DNA of 64,000 bases from an uncultured Flavobacteriaceae bacterium (GTDB lineage: Bacteria > Bacteroidota > Bacteroidia > Flavobacteriales > Flavobacteriaceae): the NCBI GenBank assembly GCA_947494715.1, contig CANLWG010000001.1, positions 496,001 to 560,000 of the forward strand. Reading direction: 5' to 3'. The position numbers were made by a program, and so were the translations under genes. The notes below the pieces were generated by a model that ran no database searches, had not been told where the DNA came from, and worked only from the letters and a program-made list of their open reading frames with translations. Shown here one piece after another: positions 63,328 through 64,000 of the stretch. Numbering within the stretch: position 1 is the first letter of the stretch; the number at the start of each line of letters is the position of its first letter.

Positions 63328-64000
63328 AAAACATCTTAGTCCTTACCGATTTTTCGGATAATGCATACAATGCATTGTTTTATGTTTCCAAGCTTTTTAA
63401 TCGAAACGAATGCAGCTTTTTTCTCTTGAATGCCTATGAGGAAAGATCATCTCGGACAGGCAAACTTTTAAATGGGGGAGAGGAGGTATTAACCTTGGCG
63501 AAAAGGAAATCCAAGGAAGGTTTGGAGAACGTCTTCCATAAAATAAACCTGGACAACCCCAACCCAAAGCATCAGTACCAAAAGCTTTCCAAAAATATGG
63601 ATCTCATGACCTCCGTAAAAAAAACTATAAAGGAGTTTAAAATAGATTTATTGGTTTTGGGAAACAAAGGAATTACTAGTCTAGTTTCTGTTTTTTGGGG
63701 AAGCACCACTACCAAGGTTATGACCACTATCAAGGCATGTCCCATTTTGGCCGTTCCCGCCGACAAGGAGTTTACAGCTCCCTCTGAGATTGCCCTTGCC
63801 ACTAATTATAAAAGGACTTTTGATGCCGAAGTCATGGCCCCGGTGCGTTTTATGACCTCCCTTTGTAATGCTGCCATACGAATAGTTCATATAAACGAAG
63901 AGAAACGCCTAAGTAAGTTTCAGGAATCGAATCTAAATACACTGATAACCTATTTAAAACCTTTGGAGCACACCATACATTGGATGCCCAACTTCACTAG
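63324..64000 (+). CDS. Universal stress protein, two-domain (partial, runs off the window)
   Basis: An open frame from ATG 63324 to the window end (225 complete codons). ILVLTDFSDNAYNALFYV starts domain 1, with the ATP motif LGNKGITSLVSVFWGSTT, and a second domain begins with APSEIALATNY. It is coupled by a 4-bp ATGA overlap to the preceding Usp gene. The C-terminal end is outside the window. Confidence 0.85.
   Translation, partial: MKNILVLTDFSDNAYNALFYVSKLFNRNECSFFLLNAYEERSSRTGKLLNGGEEVLTLAKRKSKEGLENVFHKINLDNPNPKHQYQKLSKNMDLMTSVKKTIKEFKIDLLVLGNKGITSLVSVFWGSTTTKVMTTIKACPILAVPADKEFTAPSEIALATNYKRTFDAEVMAPVRFMTSLCNAAIRIVHINEEKRLSKFQESNLNTLITYLKPLEHTIHWMPNFT

Overview
The window looks like a chromosomal segment of a flavobacterium (Bacteroidota, probably a marine polysaccharide degrader). 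The reasons are the AT-rich base composition, promoters of the TAnnTTTG type, many lipoprotein signals ending in a Cys, S1-type sulfatases, GH127 and GH88 enzymes, and PVC-type haem dehydrogenases. I see no rRNA, tRNA, CRISPR array, insertion sequence, or SusC/SusD pair.

Part one, about 1 to 46.6 kb, is a carbohydrate catabolism locus. Its left arm (2-16945) carries PVC-type cytochrome c dehydrogenases, TIM-barrel sugar isomerases/epimerases, a ThuA protein, an MFS transporter, Gfo/Idh/MocA oxidoreductases, a zinc alcohol dehydrogenase and a sugar epimerase. A 13-gene minus-strand run (37215 down to 16948) encodes an IlvD/Edd sugar-acid dehydratase, a GntP permease, two more haem dehydrogenases (one fused to a DUF6807 domain), a GH127 arabinofuranosidase, a sulfatase, a GH88-like hydrolase, an OYE-type reductase, an SDR, a two-subunit sodium symporter, an amidohydrolase and a rhamnose/fucose-type mutarotase. 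A divergent plus-strand run (37797-46610) has two Tat-exported Gfo/Idh/MocA proteins, a Tat-exported isomerase, an SDR, a second sulfatase, a formylglycine-generating enzyme and galactokinase. Together they suggest oxidation of sugars outside the cytoplasm feeding electrons to c-type haem, desulfation and cleavage of an acidic sulfated glycan, and uptake and dehydration of sugar acids. The actual glycan cannot be read from the sequence.

Part two, 46.6 to 64 kb, is different and is the most interesting part. It encodes a PAS histidine kinase whose PAS domain has FixL-like features, a response regulator in which a receiver domain is fused directly to a Crp/Fnr DNA-binding module, a ribosome hibernation factor, five two-domain universal stress proteins, a YtfI/YtfJ-like pair, a ClbS/DfsB-like protein, a ROK sugar kinase, a DoxX-like membrane protein, a membrane class III nucleotide cyclase, a TerB-like protein, a MacB-type ABC efflux system and two paralogous small helical proteins of unknown function. 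Ten intergenic copies of the palindrome TGAY-N4-RTCA lie in this part. Every one is followed, exactly 23 bp downstream, by a TAnnTTTG-like -7 element pointing at one of these genes or at a probable small RNA. This is the geometry of a class II Crp/Fnr activator. I propose that kinase, REC-Crp regulator and the ten promoters form one compact regulon, possibly oxygen-responsive, for entry into a resting state. The boxes and spacing are read directly from the sequence; the signal and the link to this regulator are inference.
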